A stretch of 64,000 nucleotides of DNA, from NCBI GenBank assembly GCA_029339195.1, contig JAPTJF010000025.1:186001-250000 (forward strand). Reading direction: 5' to 3'. The notes below the pieces were generated by a model. The model was not told where the DNA came from. It did no database searches and saw only the letters and a program-made list of their open reading frames with translations. This document shows, piece by piece, positions 12,001 to 21,559 of this stretch (within the stretch, counting starts at the first letter, position 1; every line of letters starts with the position of its first letter). The translations under genes were made by a program, and so were the position numbers. This stretch comes from Micractinium sp. NFX-FRZ (Eukaryota; Chlorophyta; Trebouxiophyceae; Chlorellales; Chlorellaceae).

Positions 12001-15000
12001 GGCATGGCTCGCCTGCCGCCTGGCACCGACGTGTCTGTGAGCGCGGCGGCGCCAGGGCCACCAAAGGGCCGCCCCGCATTCACCCCCGCCCCGCCGACCT
12101 CCCTAGTTAGCAGCATCGCGGCACGCAGCCGCACCGCCCGCCCCGTGCCTGTTCCCGCTGCCGTGGTCCCGGCAGCCGAAGCCCCCAAGGGAGCGCCCCG
12201 TGCCGGCGCTTTGCGTAGCTCGCCCAGCGCCGCCGCCCACCCGCTGCTCTCGCACCTGCCCACGTACGGCTGGCAGCGCAGCATCGTGGACTACACAGCC
12301 ATTCGGTTTGTGGTGGACGCTGATGGGGGCTTGGATGAGCTGGGCACCGGCGCCTCGGCCACGGTGGGTGGGGTGGGCGGGGATGCGGGTGCGCTGGTGG
12401 GGTGGCTCGAATCAGGAGCAGGAGTGATATGGCCGCCCCCCGCCTCTTTCCACGTGTACCTCAGCTCAATTAAGTTTGTGGTGGCCCCGATGGTGGCCTG
12501 GTTGAGCTGGGCACGCACGCCTCGACCACTATATGTGGTGCAGGTGTGCCGCATGCTCCTGAGCGGGATGGAGCCTCATGCCGCCAAGGTGTTTCGGCTG
12601 GGCAGCGCCCCATCTTGACATCCACCACCTTACACTATGCTGCAGGTGTACCGCATGCTCTGAACTGAGTGGAGCCGCAGGCTGCCAAGGTGTCCTGCCT
12701 TTCCCCACCCCACATCACCCTTCTTTACACCACCGTCCCTGCTGCAGGTGTACCGTGTGCTGCTGAACGGGGTGGAGCCGCACGCCGCCAAGGTGTTCCG
12801 CCTGGGCAGCGACCCGGAGATGCAGCTCTACTTTCTGGAGGAGGCCAGCCTGCTGCGCCTGCTGCGCCACCGCTGCATCGTCGGATTTGCGGGGGTGTGC
12901 GTGGCCGACGGCAACGGAATCATTCTGATGGTGCGGGGGGGAGGGGGGCGGGTGTTGGCTGGGGAGGGCGCGCTGGGTTGAGCGGCCGGCAGCGTTTCTT
13001 CGTTTTTGCTCGACACGGGAACACACGTAGCGTGACATTCACGACTGGCGTGCCAATCTTACGTGCACGGGGGGCCCCGCGGGAGGCGATGGGCAGGAGG
13101 TGGAGGCCTGCGCACCTCCCCCGTCCATTGCTCATTTATAAGTGACTGACTGACTGACTTGTCCTCAGGAGCTGATGGAGGGTGGGGACCTGCGCACCTC
13201 CCTTCCATCACTCCCGTAACTTGCGTGGTAACTCATTAGCTGTACTTCACGCACCTGCCCGCAGGAGCTGATGGAGGGTGGGGACCTGCGCACCNNNNNN
13301 NNNNNNNNNNNNNNNNNNNNNNNNNNNNNNNNNNNNNNNNNNNNNNNNNNNNNNNNNNNNNCAGGAGCTGATGGAGGGTGGGGACCTGCGCACCTCCCTT
13401 CCATCACTCCCGTAACTTGCGTGGTAACTCATTAGCTGTACTTCACGCACCTGCCCGCAGGAGCTGATGGAGGGTGGGGACCTGCGCACCCGCAACCGCG
13501 AGGTGGGCGCCACTGGGAGGCGCGTGTTTGGGTGGTACCAGCGGTGAGTGCGTGTTGTGTTTGTGGGGGCGGAGTGCGCCGTGGGACCCAGAGCAGCAGC
13601 AGCAGCATCCTGCCCAGGGGGGCAGCGTGTTGGTCGGGGCTGAGCTGAGGCTGGGGGAGGGAGGCGACTGCTTGGTGGGCTCAGGTGAAGCAAGGGGGCA
13701 GTGCTGCTGGCTGCCGGCCCTGGCGCGGCTTGCTACCAGTGCTCCGTGCCTCGATATGGGCGCAAGATGGCATGGGCAAGGGCAGGAGCAGGAGCAGCAC
13801 ATGCGTGGCTGCAAGAGAGCGCCTCCCCTCCCCGCTGCGCTGCTCTGGACACTCGCACACACATACAGGGGGCGAGGGGAGGCTCTTGCCATGAAACCAA
13901 CATCCTGCATCACACATGCTGCGTGCAGGGGCCGGCGGGTGGCTCTGGACGTGGCCTGCGCCCTCAACTACCTGCACAGCGAGACGTACACACACTTTGA
14001 CGTCAAGGTGCGCGCTGTGCCTGCCCTGGTCTGCGCCTGCTGCGCCTGCTGTGTCACCCAAGGGTGCAGCTTGTCTGCGCTTGCTCTTTCCGGCCGCAGG
14101 TTGTCTGCGCTTGCTGTGCACCGGGCTGCGCAGCCCGCCATCCTTTGGTTGCAAACCAGTCACCGCCGCAAGCCTCGCTTCAGCCCTGCACTGCCTCCCC
14201 TGCCCCCAGCACCGCTCCCCCGCAACCCTCACCTGCCGGCAGGCCCGCAATGTGCTGCTCTCTCGGGACATGACCGCTAAGCTGGCTGATGTCGGCTTTG
14301 CCAGGTGTGTGGGGCGTCTTTAGTCTGCACGTGTGTGTGTGTTACAGTTGGTATGCCCGATGTGTGGGGCGTCTTCTTACAGTCCGTGTGTGTGTGTATG
14401 TTTGTTTGGCAACCTATGTGCCACATGTGTGTGCGCGTGGGAAGGGTGAGCCAGCAACTGCGCTCAGCCAGTAGGACACCAGCTGGCAGATGCCGGCTCC
14501 GCCTGCTGGTGCGCCGAAGCGGCTGTCGGGCAGCGGCGGCAGGAGATGGGCACGGCGGGGTCGAGCTGAGGGGGCATGGTGTCGGGACTGTGCATGGGGC
14601 GCCTGTAGGGTGCGGCTGCGTGACGCAAGTCGACAACAGGAGCGCCTTGATGCATTTCACGGGGCATGGTGCTGCCACCTGCTGCCGCTACACGCCTAGT
14701 GTAGTCTAGTTGTTACAGCTTTTCGCATCCCCTTGTAAGAGGATCTCACTGGGCGTGTTTTTGCCGCCGGCTCCCGGCTGCAGGGCCATGCGCGCGACGC
14801 ACCACTCCATTGAGGGACCCACAGGCACCTTTGACTATGTGAGTCGACTTTGGCTGTGTGAGAGGAGGTTGACTTCGACTGTGTATGACTTTATTACACT
14901 TTGACCGACCACATCAGCTGCCAACTGGAGCCGGCTTGCCTGCTGGGGGTGTGATTGGGTGTGGGGGAGGCGGCCCGCGCCCTGGTTTGGGTCGCAGAGT

Positions 15001-15846
15001 GGGGGAGCCTGGGTGCCCTGCCCTGCCCGCACGGCTGCCTGCCTGCTTCCCTGCCCCGCGTGCCTAGCTGCAACTGACCGTAGCTCCCCACATGCCTCCT
15101 CACCCGCGCTTCCTTCCCTGCAGATGGCACCAGAGCTGCTGACGGGGCGCAAGTGCAACTCCAGCGTTGACATCTACAGGTGGGTGGGTGCATCCATGCA
15201 TGCAGGTCGAAGGTTAGCGCGTTCCATTTTGACTAGCATTTTTGGCTACTCTCTGGTCGGCCGTACCGCACTTGGTGCGCACTTGGTGCGCACACACCTC
15301 ACCCATGTGTGCTTTCATTTGTGCCGAGTTGTGCTGCCCCCACCTCCGCCAACCTTGCTGGGAACTGCTGCTCCCTCCGACCCTGCTGCAGCTTTGGAGT
15401 CCTGCTCTGGGAGCTGTGCACCGGTGAGTGCTTTGCTTTTGCTTTTGGGGGGTTGAAGCCTGAATGTGTTTAGGGTTTAGAGAACAGCAAGGGGCTGCCA
15501 GGATTGCAGGCAGGTGCCCTGCCCCCCCGCTGTGCCTGGCTTGCCTTCCTGGGCAGGCCTCTGCCCCCTTCCTGGGCAGGCCTCCCTTGCGCGAGCCTTT
15601 GTGCTCAACAATAGTGCCCCAACTCCTCACTCCCCCATTGCTTCGGCCACAGCCTAACCGATCTGACTGACACCACCGCCCCCGCTTGCAGGGCGCCACC
15701 CCTTGCGCGGTTCGATGCGTGAGCCTCGCGTGCCTCAAGAGTGCCCCCAGTCGGTGGCCAATCTGATGGCTGAATGCCTCCAGGAAGACCCCGCTGGGCG
15801 GCCCACCGCACCGCAGCTGGTTGAGCGGCTGACCAAGCTGCAGTGA
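9094..15846 (+). CDS. Receptor-like protein kinase with Cys-rich PAN/apple-like ectodomain
   Basis: Sixteen exons join in frame to 792 residues: 9094-9333, 9405-9623, 9761-9890, 10122-10194, 10469-10617, 10893-11039, 11241-11356, 11764-12363, 12748-12930, 13461-13543, 13929-14007, 14243-14304, 14784-14838, 15124-15179, 15392-15423, 15692-15846. Order: signal peptide (MLLCALVLLSG), Cys-rich ectodomain (CSRACRKLQQCNTFWYC, YQGCQLVNQ) resembling PAN/apple folds, one membrane helix at about 316-340 followed by RHRRGRR, a 200-residue low-complexity linker, then a Ser/Thr-Tyr-type kinase. Kinase motifs: ELGTGASAT-VYRV loop, AAKVF lysine, HFDVKARN catalytic loop, DVGFA instead of DFG, MAPELL, and closing GRPTAPQLVERL. 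Exon 1 and the ATG are the least certain part. Ligand and substrate unknown. Confidence 0.82.
12471..12706 (+). repeat. Decoy copies of the exon 8/9 junction in receptor-kinase intron 8
   Basis: The coding junction ELGTGASAT|VYRVLLNGVEPHAAKVF is echoed twice inside the intron. At about 12471-12608 a copy of the exon 8 end is followed, after a 13-nt insertion ending GCAG, by a copy of the exon 9 start. At about 12645-12706 a shorter, more decayed exon 9 start follows another GCAG. Both copies have lost the reading frame. Confidence 0.8.
13080..13460 (+). repeat. 96-bp tandem repeat with repeated acceptor and exon 10 start
   Basis: The 30-nt start of exon 10 (ELMEGGDLRT) with its upstream CAG appears at 13169, 13265, 13365 and, as the functional exon, 13461. 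An older, diverged copy lies near 13085-13120. Spacing is 96 bp where no Ns intervene. The repeat sits in intron 9 of the receptor kinase, so each unit offers an alternative 3' splice site. Confidence 0.9.
13295..13361. other. Assembly gap (67 N)
   Basis: A run of 67 undetermined bases lies inside the 96-bp tandem repeat. The flanking units are identical in phase, but the spacing across the gap is 100 bp rather than 96, so the gap length is an estimate and the true copy number is unknown. Confidence 0.99.
14352..14405 (+). repeat. Decoy donor copy in receptor-kinase intron 12
   Basis: The donor region GCCAGGTGTGTGGGGCGTCT at the end of exon 12 (14301) is repeated about 50 bp later as GCCCGATGTGTGGGGCGTCT, in which the GT has been lost. 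Confidence 0.55.
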
Positions 15847-16018
15847 GGGCGCCAGCCGTCAAGCATGCAGGCGGCAGCAGCAGCGCCGGCAGCAGTGGTA
15901 GCAGCAGCTGCAGCAGCAGCCGCGGCAGCAGCGGCTCCAACTGTATTGTGGATGGCAGCTCCTGCACGTAACACCAGTTAGGCAGCTTCTTGGCTTTGCT
16001 GCTGCGCAAGCAAAGAAT

Positions 16019-16023
16019 GTAAG
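16019..16023 (+). terminator. TGTAA polyadenylation signal of the receptor kinase
   Basis: A TGTAA pentamer, the usual chlorophyte poly(A) signal, lies about 170 nt after the kinase stop codon. Confidence 0.55.
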
Positions 16024-16689
16024 GGAACCGTAGCCGTGTGCAGCCAAGGGCTCCACCCTCCGGGCGCCCCGGCTCTCTTTTAACCATGACAAAAAGACTC
16101 CCCAAATTTTCAGACACCAATGCCACACCCTCTTGTCTTCTTCCACTCCCCGTCACTCCATTCTCCTGTCCTCCTTCTGCTCTTCCACGCCCCTCCCGCG
16201 TAATCCCCTAGCCCCCTATGCCGTCTCCCCCTGTCATTCTCTGCCTCTACCCCCATGTTTTCTCCAACCCTTCCCTGCGTCTGTTACCAAGCTATGTGCT
16301 ATCCACATGTCTCCTCTGACCCTCCCCTGAAGTTTCAACTCACTGATGTCATTTACCTGTGCACGCCCGGCGGCTGGCACATGCAGCAAGAACCCCTCCA
16401 GCCACCTTGCTCTTGACTCGTGCCCTTGGACCCCTGCCCTTTCTTGTGGCCACCGTCCCGCATCCGTGTCTCCCAAGCTTTCGTCCCCCCTTTCATTGCT
16501 CCAGTAGTTCTTGCCCTGTACTTTTGACGCACATGTCGGGCTTGCATTTTGATGTTCCTTTGCAAGCGCACTTCCATCACACCCTTGCGCGCCTGAGAAA
16601 CGAGAATGGGAAGGGGCGAGGGCGGTGCCAGGCGCTTGCATTCATTGCGACACAGCGCTGCTGGCAGGAATGCCGCAAGAGGCCAAATC
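16024..16689. other. C/T-rich spacer
   Basis: Pyrimidine-rich on the plus strand, without a coding exon chain or RNA gene that I can recognise. Confidence 0.4.
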
Positions 16690-16851
16690 AGCCGCTGACG
16701 TAGGGTTCAAAGGTGCTGCTGCAATGGCAGCCAGCCCATGCCATGCTGCGCCCGCTGCGGTGGGTGGCCGCAAGTGGGATCAGCCGCTCCAGCATCGCAG
16801 CACCCGAAGCTGCCACTGGCACTGCCTCGCCCATGCCCGCTCGACTCCCTG

Positions 16852-18463
16852 CTATGCGAGCTGCGCCTGTGCTTGCTGTGCTGTCAGGCCAGCGGTTGGG
16901 ATGTGAAACACCCACAGATCTTGCAGCAGGTCCCAGAAGCGAGCGACAGCATGTCGCTGAGCTCCGGCAACGAGGTGAGCGGTTGTGGGGGAAGGTGCTG
17001 GAGGGTGGCGGCTACTGGATGGGCGCTGCTCAGCTTGGCGCGCATGCAGCGCACAGGCTATCAACTGGCGGCGGCCAGCATCCATGGCACTCAGCGCTGC
17101 CAGGCATACCGCATCCCACACATCGGCATGGGTGCCAGCAGGGGTGCGCATCAGCCAGAGCTCCAGCCACGTGGGGTGCCGCCCATCCAGCTGAGCCGCC
17201 AAGGTGGCGCGCACAGCGGCGGCCACAGGGCAGTCCCAGTAGTGGTGGCGGCGGCCAGGGTGACTGACTGACTGAATGTGGGTTACACGTCATTTCAGCA
17301 CAAACCTGTGCTGCTCAATGAATCAAGCATACAGAACCAGCCTGTCGGTGCCCTGACAGGGGTGCGAGCCATGAGCCTGCCCTGCGACCAAACCGGCCTT
17401 GCATGCTGGCTTGACGCTTCCTAATAGCTTCCCTTCTAGAAGTTTCCAGAAAACTCTAGATTATTCTTGGACCTTCTGGAGGTGGTTACCTGACCCTTAC
17501 GTAACCATTGCATAACCGATTACGTAACCCAGGATGTGGCACCCTCCAGCACACCGTCGCCTCGCCTCACCTCACCGCCTCACCTCACCGACACGCTCCG
17601 ACACGCCGTTCCCGGCAGTAGCCGTCTGCTCCCAATTCATACAACGCGCCCACAAAGTCCGCACGCTAACGAGACAACGACCGTGTGTCGGACCTGCTGC
17701 TGCGCGCGCGCGAAAACGCCAGCGAACACAAAACGGCCCGGGACCCCGCCCATCGCCTTACTTGCGATTTCTAGTTTGCGACGATGCGGGTGCCACCGAG
17801 TTGGAACCCGCAGTCGAGCATGATAGGAGCTTCTTTTTCGGGCACTTTTCGCGCCCGATTTTGGCGGCGCTCACACGCTGCTGCGGCGAGGCCGCAACCT
17901 CCCTCGTTCGCCACAACGTCCGATGGCATTGCGCATTTTAGAAACAGCATCGTGCCTACGCGACTGCAGACCCCTCTCCGCAGCTTTGTACAAAATCGTA
18001 ACCAATCCACGTCAGCACCTCTTCGCTTCACAGTATAGCTATAGCCATTTCATGGCTCGCAATGAATGACACATTGAGACGCGAGCGCAAAAGCATCGCA
18101 GGACGAGAATGGAGCAGCCAGGGTGAGTGTCAGGTGAGCCGCATGGGCAGGGCTGGGGGCCGCTGCTGGCCATGCGGGCGGCGAGGGGGAGGGCATTGAG
18201 CACGAGGCGCCAATACACCTCCTTGTGCTGACTCTCCCAAGGCAGCTGCCACAGCCGCGGCAGCAGGTGCGCCACCTCGCTGCCGGTGGTTGCAGAGCCC
18301 GCGCCGTTCGCTGCCGCCTCTGCCTCAAAGGCAGCAAAGCGCTGCAGCCGCTCCTGCTGCAAGCCAGCCAGCTGCAGCTGACTGACCTGCCGCACGCCGA
18401 AGCTGGGCAGGGAGATTGGGGAGCCGCCCAGGAGCCGCCCAGCCGCCAGCATCAGCTTCCGTG
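16852..18463 (-). mobile_element. Decayed LINE (non-LTR retrotransposon) 3' fragment, split by an insertion
   Basis: On the minus strand 18463-18127 encodes a LINE ORF tail ending in a zinc-knuckle start (PCPCGSPDTHPG). After an 854-bp insertion, coding resumes at about 17254 with RRHHYWDCPVAAAV and TPAGTHADVWDAVCLAAL. Removing the insertion and one target copy restores the frame across a zf-RVT-like CxC...HH...C knuckle. LPWESQHKEVYWRLVLNALP is typical of algal LINE ORFs just before this knuckle. The 5' part including reverse transcriptase is absent here; the fragment stops at the inverted-repeat boundary. It is a dead copy. Confidence 0.8.
17264..18117. mobile_element. 854-bp insertion with 9-bp target duplication
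   Basis: CCAGGGTGA occurs at 17255-17263 and again at 18118-18126, flanking exactly 854 bp. Read on the minus strand, the insert ends in a (CAGT)n-like tail (ATTCAGTCAGTCAG), as a retroposon with a microsatellite tail would; 9-bp duplications also fit Mutator-like DNA elements, but I see no convincing terminal inverted repeats. It carries only an 86-codon minus-strand frame (17771-18031) without a known domain. Probably non-autonomous. Confidence 0.7.
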
Positions 18464-18644
18464 GCTGCTGCCGCTGCTGCGCGCTGCTGAGGCCGTCGCG
18501 GAGGCTGTCGGGGCCGATTCTGGGGCGAGCAGGCCGCGGGAGGCGCCGCGGCGGACTTTGGGAATCGTTCACTTTTGCAGTCCGAGACCTTAAATTTCGA
18601 GCCGGCCACCATCGAATTCTACCCAGCATTGCTGGGACCCTGTC

Positions 18645-18731
18645 ATCTGCTGCGGAAACGCGCATAGGTTCAAATCCTGTCGGTGTCGATTTCTGACACC
18701 GTGCCCGAGCGGTTAAGGGGGCAGACTAGAA
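18645..18731 (+). tRNA. trnS(AGA): Circularly permuted tRNA-Ser(AGA), copy 1
   Basis: The 3' half comes first: 18645-18688 gives position 38, the anticodon 3' strand (TCTGC), a variable arm GCG-GAAA-CGC, a T arm with loop TTCAAAT, the acceptor strand CGGTGTC and discriminator G. Six nt (ATTTCT, 18689-18694) follow. The 5' half is 18695-18731: acceptor GACACCG, D arm CCC/GGG with loop GAGCGGTTAA, anticodon 5' strand GCAGA and loop CTAGAA with anticodon AGA. All 7 acceptor, 5 anticodon, 3 D and 5 T pairs form (one T-G wobble). The break is at 37/38, the eukaryotic tRNA intron site. Box B precedes box A, and TTTT at 18741 may terminate Pol III. No second 5' or 3' half exists nearby, so tandem ordinary tRNAs are excluded. 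Confidence 0.9.
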
Positions 18732-18740
18732 TGATTTGCA

Positions 18741-18744
18741 TTTT
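18741..18744 (+). terminator. T4 run after permuted tRNA copy 1
   Basis: TTTT lies 9 nt after the end of the 5' half, where a Pol III terminator would be expected for a permuted precursor. Confidence 0.5.
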
Positions 18745-18773
18745 GCATTGCAAAAACACCATCGGCATGCGCC

Positions 18774-19386
18774 GCCCCCTTGCAATATGGGAGGATTGTA
18801 GGGCAAGCAGAGCTGCCAGGTTGGCACGCCCGCAGGCATGCGCGCATGTGCCTGCCTGCGCCGCCTCATCCCCCAACACACCCCATATGCGCCAACACAC
18901 CCCATATGGGAGGATTGTAGGGGACGCAGCGCAGCCCGGAGGCCGAACCGCAGGTGCACCTGCCCCACCAGCAGTACGCGTGCTTGCCAACCTCCGCCTC
19001 TCGACCAGTGAATAGCCTTCTGAGGAGGACGTGCAGGTGACCTGAACAGCCCATAAACCCACCACACCCCTACGGCTGCTTCTGAGAAGTTCTTTCTGCG
19101 CATCCCGAGCGTGCGTGCGTAGGGGCGCCGCTGGGTTGCCCTGCATGCCGCCAGCCCGCCTTGCGGAAGTCCCCATGTCCGCTCGACACAGCGGCGTCGG
19201 ACACTGACGCCGCCATGTTAGTATCCAACTACCGCCTCGCAGTTTGCCGGGCCCCGAAGCCCGGCGCCGCTTCTCATCGGCGGTAGCCCCAACTGCCCGG
19301 CTGGTGCTCTGATAGTTCGTTTTTATCCTTTGTGTTTAACACGTACCGAACAAGGGAGAGAAACTGATGCACGTTTGAGCAACCCT
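18774..19386. other. 613-bp spacer between inverted-repeat arms
   Basis: Non-coding as far as I can tell. It contains a direct repeat of about 19 nt (ATATGGGAGGATTGTAGGG near 18785 and 18903) and a GCCGGGC/GCCCGGC hairpin near 19245. Confidence 0.4.
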
Positions 19387-19699
19387 GGCGCATGCCGATG
19401 GTGTTTTTGCAATGCAAAATGCAAATCATTCTAGTCTGCCCCCTTAACCGCTCGGGCACGGTGTCAGAAATCGACACCGACAGGATTTGAACCTATGCGC
19501 GTTTCCGCAGCAGATGACAGGGTCCCAGCAATGCTGGGTAGAATTCGATGGTGGCCGGCTCGAAATTTAAGGTCTCGGACTGCAAAAGTGAACGATTCCC
19601 AAAGTCCGCCGCGGCGCCTCCCGCGGCCTGCTCGCCCCAGAATCGGCCCCGACAGCCTCCGCGACGGCCTCAGCAGCGCGCAGCAGCGGCAGCAGCAGC
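19387..19699 (-). repeat. Right arm of the approximately 310-bp inverted repeat
   Basis: Reverse complement of 18464-18773. Its outer boundary abuts the 5'-truncated reverse-transcriptase fragment that continues to about 21200. Confidence 0.9.
19429..19515 (-). tRNA. trnS(AGA): Circularly permuted tRNA-Ser(AGA), copy 2
   Basis: Same unit as copy 1 on the opposite strand: 3' half 19472-19515, six-nt linker 19466-19471, 5' half 19429-19465. Every base of both halves and the linker matches copy 1, as do the flank and the T4 run. Whether both, one or neither is transcribed cannot be told from sequence. Confidence 0.9.
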
Positions 19700-21200
19700 C
19701 CACTCTTCTCAGCAGGCGTACGGCAGGGGTGCCCCCTCTCCCGCTGCTGTACCTGTGCCTGGCTCAGGCCCTGCTGCGCCTGCTTCAAGCACGCAGCGTG
19801 GGCATCCAGGCAGCCGGCGTCCACCTGGCAGCGCTGCAGTTTGCTGATGACTGCAAGGCGCTGCTGGAGGGTGGGACGGGGCAGCAGGCAGCCGACAGGG
19901 TGCAGTCCTTCCTCGCTCCCATGTCCACGTTTGCGGCCGCCAGCGGGCAGCACCTGGCACTAGAGAAGACCCACCTGCTGCCCATCGGCGCACAGCCGCC
20001 AGCCCCGCTGCCCGACACCATGCACGGCCTCAAGGTGGTGTCCAGCGCTGAGGCGCTGGGACTGCAGTTCCATGCCGGCACTCAGCCTGCCACCGCTGAC
20101 TGGCAGCCCAAGCTGCAGAAAGTGGAAGCCAAGTACAGCAAGCTAGCCACCCTGGGCCTGTCAGCCTTTGGCCGCGGCTTTGGCAGCGCAGCCTATGGCG
20201 TCAGCCAGCTACTGCACGCATGCGAGCTGGCAGGCAGCCCGCCCCCTGAGGCTGTGCACCGCCTCAACAGCGTCACTGCCGATTGGTCGACCGCGGCCTG
20301 GCACCAGATGACAGCCACCCAGCCTTTGCCGGCGTGCGCGGCCCGCTGCCGGCAGGCCACCCCCGCGACGGCGGCTTCGGGGCTCTGCCATGGGAGCAGC
20401 ACGTGCGCTCCCGCCACGCAGCATGGGCGGTGCGCTTGGCTCTTGCTGAGCCAGACCGCCCGTGGGCTGTGGTGGCCGCCGCTCTCCTCCGCCAGGTCGA
20501 CCCCTCCCTCTCTCCTACAGCTGCTGACGTGGCACCCCACATATGGTGCTGAGTAGCGGCTCCCGCCGCCGCTGCGGTGTATGTGGGAGGGCCTGCAAGC
20601 CCTGCCGCCAGTGCAGCAAGTGAGCGAGCTGCAGCCTCGTGCTGGGTGCTGCAAGGTGCCGCTGTGGGGCAACCCCCTGTTGCGGCTGCCAGATGGGCAG
20701 CCACTAGAGTCCCAGTTTGGGGACGTGGCAGCATCCAGCATCCGGCACATCCCAGCGCTCCTTGCGGCACACCACCAGCTGCAGCACAGCTCCCCCCGCC
20801 AGTACACAGCCGACGCGCGCAGGCAGCTGTTCGGCTGGGCCGCAGCTGATGCCTTCCTCGACCTGCAGCGCACCCGCGAGCAGCTGGCAGCCCTGCTGGC
20901 TGTGCTCCCCGATGGTTGGGCAGACGCCGCCTGGGTTCACCTGGGCAGTGGCCCTGCCCGGGCTGGCGGGGCAGCCACGGAAGCTGACGCCGTTGCAGTG
21001 ATGCTCGGCTCTCTCGGATGGCAGCTGGGTGGCTCCCCAATCTCCCTGCCCAGCTTCCGTGTGCGGCAGGGCACTCGGCTGCAGCTTGCTGGCTTGCAGC
21101 GCTGCTAGCAGGGCGGCTGCAGCGCTTTGCTGCCTTTGAGGCACAGGCAGCGGCAGACGGCGGGGGCGCTGGAGTCCAGGAAGGCTTCGGCAGGCGTATC
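19700..21200 (+). mobile_element. Decayed LINE fragment with reverse transcriptase
   Basis: The frame contains the RT core (LLYLCLAQALLRLLQA, then the catalytic-type FADD in LQFADDCKALLEG) and SGQHLALEKTHLLPIG. The expected GVRQGCPLSPLLY is broken by a one-base shift near 19736. A TAG at 20554-20556 interrupts the ORF, which resumes in the same frame at 20581. A further shift near 21105 separates the SLPSFRVRQG and RLQRFAAFEAQA segments. The endonuclease and RT N-terminus are missing. Its last part is homologous to the minus-strand fragment at 18127-18463. Confidence 0.85.
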
Positions 21201-21559
21201 CCATTCCAGAATTGGGCAACACATTCTTGGTGCTGAAAGACGTTTATCCTGCTTTAAGCAAGCAATGGGTGCTGGCCGCCGTCAGCAGATGTGCATGCAC
21301 AAGAGCCAGGGATCAACTCATGCGATGCTTGGATGGGAGGGGTTGTCATCAACCAGCATTCAAGATAAGCTGCATGCTCCTTGCTGGTGCACTGAGAGAT
21401 CTGCATCAATTCTCTGAAGGGTGTGTGTGCTGCGCGTGCTGAGCTTCAGAGCGCGCGTGGGGCCAAATATGCATGCGCTCTTGCCGCCACTCACTGCGCG
21501 CCATCACATACACCCCAAGTTGCGGCGCGGCGAGTTCCTGCTGGGAGCCCCTCACCACG

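Larger units (their letters stand above)
18464..18773 (+). repeat. Left arm of an approximately 310-bp inverted repeat
   Basis: The arm matches 19387-19699 in reverse complement with, by eye, almost no differences. It contains a permuted tRNA-Ser and about 180 bp of upstream flank. Homology ends at a CAG/CTG-rich stretch on the outside and right after CATCGGCATGCGCC on the inside. Confidence 0.9.

Noticed and set aside
11476..12618. A 380-codon uninterrupted frame
   Set aside because: It reads through introns 7 and 8 of the receptor kinase. Splice borders and homology support only 11764-12363 of it.
18645..18731. Two ordinary tandem tRNA-Ser genes, one ending at 18688 and one starting at 18695
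   Set aside because: Upstream of 18645 there is no acceptor, D or anticodon 5' strand, and downstream of 18731 no anticodon 3' strand, variable arm or T arm. The two halves fit each other in every helix.
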